DNA of 23,189 nucleotides, taken from contig JADNRV010000594.1 of the NCBI GenBank assembly GCA_015499995.1, positions 1-23,189 of the forward strand, written 5' to 3'. The notes under the pieces are model-generated. The model ran no database searches, was not told where the DNA came from, and saw only the letters and a program-made list of their open reading frames with translations. Shown here piece after piece: positions 19,227 to 23,189 of the stretch (within the stretch, counting starts at the first letter, position 1; each line of letters opens with the position of its first letter). The translations under genes were made by a program, and so were the position numbers. This stretch comes from Flammula alnicola (taxonomy: Eukaryota; Basidiomycota; Agaricomycetes; Agaricales; Strophariaceae).

Positions 19227-22200
19227 TTAACCTCCGACAGCTGCCAACACGAGATCGCACACTTCTTGCTTTTCGGCGCGTACGCCCAGCTCCAGCGTCA
19301 CACCCTGTCCCCGCGAGAACGTCATTCGACAGCGTACAAGAACTTTGCCGCCACCTCCCGTCACCAAGCCAGATAGTTGCAGTGTATGCACTGAAGCCGA
19401 CGAAGGAACTTCTGAGCCACCCAGAGGTTCCATGTTGAGCACCTCGATGATGGAGTCGCATGCAGCTAGAAAAAGAGAGATATGATTAAAAGCAACTTCG
19501 CGAATATAGGAATGCGTAACACACCCTTGAGACTCTCCATGGCAGACAAGGCAAATGTTTCTGTGGCGCTAGGCGCCGACCGTAACCGGTCCCACTCAGC
19601 TCCGAATGATGCATAGCTGGGAACGATATAATCGCCACCAGCACTGAGTTCAACTTCCTCAACTTGGTATTCATCCTCGTAACCTTCCTCTTCGGGAACG
19701 CCGGTTGAAGGATCCAACTCCTTGCTCGTAAACTTGAGCGTACATTGGAAGGAAGCGATAGCGTATAGCTCTGGATTTTCACGGGTGAAAGAGACGTAGA
19801 CAATTCCAGGTGAGTTGGAGGCACTAAGCGCTGGAAGGTTGATGATAAAATCTTCAACCAGACCACTATCCTCTGACTGCGGCTGCATGATCACAGACAC
19901 TTGTTCCAGAACAGTATCGGGAATGGTATTCGAGATATTGAACTATAATTCTTCATTGAGTAAGACAACTTTCTGAATAATGAAATGCATGTACCTGGAA
20001 AACGATGTGCTCCTTGAAAATATGCTTGACACAATTAACCTGGTACTCGGTCTCGCTCTCGGTGAGTTGCGCGGGCGTCGCACTGCTGTTAAGCACAGGT
20101 CCATACGAAGCGAACTCGAGGACTTCCTGGAGCTGTTGCGCATACGCTGATTGTTTCTCTGCCGCTGAAGGAGCTGCAGGTGCATCCGCCACCTTCTTTG
20201 ACAACGGAGCGCCAATAGTATCGAGAGTACTCGGGCCTGCAAATAAAATTTGTCAGAAGCGTCACTAGAGAAGTAAGGTTCGGCAAACTTACGGGCAGCT
20301 TCTGCTGCAGCTTGGGCACGGCTGATCTTCGGCACCGACGAGACGTCGAAGGGTTGCTCACCCGCGGCTGGATCCTTCACGTATGCTACCAACTTAGACT
20401 CCAGTGCGGCCAGTGAGAACACAGACTCTGTGGCACAGTAAAAAGCCTATTACAATGGATGCGAGTAAGAGGGCCACTGACCGTCTTTGACATAGGTGTC
20501 TGCCAAGGCCTTCACTTTGAACACTTTGAGATACAACGCAGCACGATCGCGGACTTCGTCGTCAACATCATCCAGACACCTATCAAAATGCAATGTAAGC
20601 GGAGGGATCGGTCAAAAGGATACTGTTCTATTCAACAAACCTATTAAGGAGGACCGTGATGCTCTTCTTGAGAGCAGGCTCCGCCGAGTTGACACCAAAT
20701 TTGGCCAAGCTAGTCACAGCTGCAGCTCGGACAGTGGCGTTTTCCAGAACAACACGGTTGTAGATGAACCGGATGTACTTCGCGGGTTGTGGAGATTGTG
20801 GACCTTCAACTCCAAGTAGATGGAGGATACGGACAGAAAGTTTTGTGAACTCGCAGTCTTCAATGAATTCGCATAGATGTGACAAGGCCTGCTCCTTGGA
20901 TTCGGGGATGAACTTGATCATATCAAACATGGCTTCAACGACGGCGCGCTTGAACTCGTAGCCACCCTCATCTCTGAGAACGCTGGACAGGAAAGTCAAC
21001 ATAGAGGCATGTTTGGCAGGGAATTTGAGGCAGAGGGAGCGGATGGCATCCACAATGATGACCTTGAATTCGTCGCTAATCTCAGTCATGAATCCAGTAA
21101 TTTGCTTGATCAAACGGTCAACGGAGGCCTCATTACCGGTCTGTAATTGTGGCGTCAGTATTAGATATGATCAGACACCACATATAACGTACCTTGAGCA
21201 AAGTTGTAATAGCATACGTAGCAACGCTGCGATTGGGGTCAGCGATGAGAGTCTCTAAATCGATGTTGCAGGTAGCAACGCTGGTAGGGTGTGTCAAAGC
21301 GAGAGTAGCAAGTGTACGAGCAGCAGCGAATTTCAAGACAGGTTTAGGCGTGGTCAAGAAGACTTGCAACACTAGATTATAATATATTTTGAGGATGGAT
21401 TCACAACAAATTAAAAGAGTGACTGACCAGCAATAGGCTTCGTTAACTGAGCGGCAGTGACATTCTTCATCTCGCAGATTGCGCGTGCAGCTTCGAAGTT
21501 AACCATATCGCTCTTATGACGCAACCAGCCCTCAAGGAGTTCTAGGATCTGTCGTTGAACGCTGGACATATGTGGTTAAGTAGTGGTAACAGCCTATTAT
21601 AATTATAAACCACGTACTTAGGGTCTTCCTCCATGACCTTTGCAGCATATCGAATCAGCATGCACAATGCCATCGGGTTCTTGAGAGTGGTGCCTGCACC
21701 CGACTTTCCTCCACCAAGCTGCTGGATCATTTTGGTAACTGCCATCCTATCTTGTTGACGAATGAGATACAAGAGGCCCAAGGCATGGTATTGAGCGATG
21801 TAACTTGTTGACGGGAGGGTCTGAGGGCCGGATTGTTGACTCGATCCTCCACCAAAGCCGAGATAACCGCCGCCGCGCGCCGCTTGACCCAAAGAAAGTA
21901 GACGACGATTTGGCATTGACGGCTTCTTGAACTTCGTTAACCCATCGTTTGACGACATCTTTGGCTAGAGGGTACAGGTGGTATGCAGACACAAGAGCAG
22001 CGGAGGCAATGGATGGATTCCGGTCAACGATAGCGGCCTTGAAGAAACGCTCAACACCTTGGGCCATGGAGGGCTGCATGGAGATGTTAGCATTATAGTT
22101 ATAAGCACGATTCACCGTGCGGACACAGATGACCACGTACGTCAATGATTTTGCAGAGTGCACGAATCGCATTAGGGCGGTAAATGACTTCCGAGTTGGG

Positions 22201-22600
22201 TTGCATGTCCTTCATTATACTGCTTGTAACCATAATAACATCCTCGCCGTAGTTGAAAGTTCTTTGATCGCCAAATAGACAGCCTGTCGCAATGCGCTCT
22301 GCAAACGATTGTAAGCGAATTGTATCTTTTCCGTTTATTAGGAAAGATACGAACATCCTTGTGTTGAAACAGTTTGGTTGTGCCAAAGAACAGCGTAGTC
22401 GCCTCCTGGGTCCCAAATGTCTCTCCGACATAGAGAAGGTACACGATCCTGGTAAGGAGTGCTCTGCACTTCCTTGGGCTGATGGGGGATTCATTGAAGA
22501 CGCGAGCCTCTTGGATAATCGTAGTTTTGTTGTTGTAGTAGGAACTTAGGCCGCTTTCGTCCTCTTTCTTAGAGGGAAAGACCATGGCGAAAGAGGCCAT
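19227..22600 (-). CDS. SEC21: Coatomer subunit gamma (COPI coat), about 934 aa, with two frame breaks
   Basis: Large subunit of the COPI coat for Golgi-to-ER and intra-Golgi vesicles. Eleven exons: 22600-22355, 22298-22141, 22073-21618, 21561-21428, 21371-21193, 21140-20641, 20579-20482, 20427-20293, 20236-19995, 19942-19525, 19465-19227; introns 52-67 bp. N-terminal adaptin/HEAT region: [86 protein letters not shown]-terminal appendage from about residue 640: [17 protein letters not shown] to [12 protein letters not shown]. Exon 2 is 158 bases where 159 is needed: one base is missing near 22243-22249 between IKELSTTA and EDVIMVTSS. Exon 3 has one extra base, probably in GGG at 21888-21890 before GGGYLGF. 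Read literally, the frame stops early; both breaks sit in strongly conserved sequence, so sequence error is more likely than loss. An ATG at 22585 is an alternative start. Confidence 0.95.
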
Positions 22601-22838
22601 TTTTGAGAAGTTAGCAGTCGTTCAAATGTCGTCTCGACTGCAATGAAATGAGCCGCGACGTGGAAGCTTTGTTTGGCAAAGTCAATGACCTTGTTTGGCG
22701 ACAACCTCCGCTGCCGTAGTTCTTCTACACTGGCAAGATTGAAGCCATCCACAATTGGCCATCTGTTTTTCTCATTAACAGCACAGATTTATTCCATTTT
22801 CATTCCAATCATATCTACATTTGCGTATCAACGCAAAC
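22601..22838. promoter_or_regulatory. Shared divergent promoter region of SEC21 and the HET-type gene
   Basis: The two genes point away from each other with 238 bases between their ATGs, so their promoters must overlap or adjoin. The sequence next to SEC21 is probably its leader. No clear TATA or known factor site is seen. Confidence 0.4.
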
Positions 22839-23189
22839 ATGCCAGAACTCCACATTGACAATAGTACCATTAAGTCGCTTGTTTGCGAAGCTTGTTGGAA
22901 TAGTCTTTTCACTTTCGATTCATTCCAGATTGCATTGGATCCTAGATCTAAAGGATTCTCATACACAGCAACATGTGAATCGATCCGGGCCTCCGCAGAG
23001 CAAGGCTGCAACTGGTGCAAGCTTTTCGTGAAGAAAAAGGCGAGAGGCCAGTGCGATATTGCACTATCGTGCGAGGAGGATTCGGACCGGGAGACTCAGG
23101 CGTTTACGCCAGCAGGAACAAAAAAATTCACACTGCGTACCCAAGCAAAGGATGCGAACGTCCCCTCTTCTTACAGCTTTCGCATGTAT
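22839..23189 (+). CDS. N-terminal part of a probable HET-type (heterokaryon incompatibility) protein, cut by the window end
   Basis: Open for 117 codons from ATG 22839 to the last base. It has two cysteine pairs, C16-E-A-C19-W and G-C57-N-W-C60-K-L, and the stretch FDSFQIALDPRSKGFSYTA. This cysteine arrangement with GC-WC resembles the N-terminal region of large HET-domain proteins of mushrooms, in which a HET domain would follow some hundred residues later. That domain, if present, is outside the window, so the family call is an inference from the N-terminus only. HET proteins control self/non-self cell death after hyphal fusion in ascomycetes; roles in basidiomycetes are largely untested. 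Confidence 0.5.
   Translation, partial: MPELHIDNSTIKSLVCEACWNSLFTFDSFQIALDPRSKGFSYTATCESIRASAEQGCNWCKLFVKKKARGQCDIALSCEEDSDRETQAFTPAGTKKFTLRTQAKDANVPSSYSFRMY

Noticed and set aside
1..23189. tRNA or rRNA genes, CRISPR arrays, bacterial operons
   Set aside because: No cloverleaf with matching arms, no rRNA-like sequence and no regularly spaced direct repeats were seen; the DNA is eukaryotic.

Overview
The window looks like nuclear DNA from a mushroom-forming basidiomycete (Agaricomycete). Evidence: genes on both strands split by many 49-99 bp GT-AG introns; a coatomer gamma subunit, a eukaryotic pantothenate kinase and a homeodomain regulator with fungal-style sequence; and lineage-typical families (an abbreviated fungal protein-kinase-like gene, a HET-type N-terminus, a lineage-restricted protein with a membrane tail). 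No database was searched; family calls rest on recognised motifs. Layout: 1-1516 (+) is the 3' part of a BIRC6/UBE2O-class ubiquitin-conjugating enzyme gene. 2485-3645 (+) is an unrecognised intronless 386-codon gene. Its 3' end and downstream flank (from 3457) are repeated at 10306-11443. The first copy is split by a 2462 bp CACTA-like DNA transposon (4341-6802) that has no visible transposase but carries a C-rich, intron-studded cargo. 7873-9825 (-) is a five-exon kinase-like gene. 12080-13852 (-) encodes one 516-aa protein with three homeodomains, each cut by an intron at the same place. 15743-17710 (-) is a seven-exon pantothenate kinase, with a decayed partial copy at 14258-14975. 18203-18625 is a decayed partial copy of the SEC21 3' end, abutting an LRR gene remnant (to 18952). 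19227-22600 (-) is SEC21 itself (11 exons). 22839 to the end (+) is the start of a probable HET-type gene, head-to-head with SEC21. Overall: housekeeping genes (CoA synthesis, COPI trafficking, ubiquitin conjugation) are interleaved with accessory, repeat-derived DNA. Two themes stand out. Three unrelated genes each have a direct-orientation, partial copy of their 3' end lying downstream of them. The two genes nearest the window ends carry four single-base frame breaks in otherwise conserved coding sequence, at least one in a homopolymer, which looks more like sequence error than decay. The most biologically unusual item is the triple-homeodomain gene with the repeated intron.
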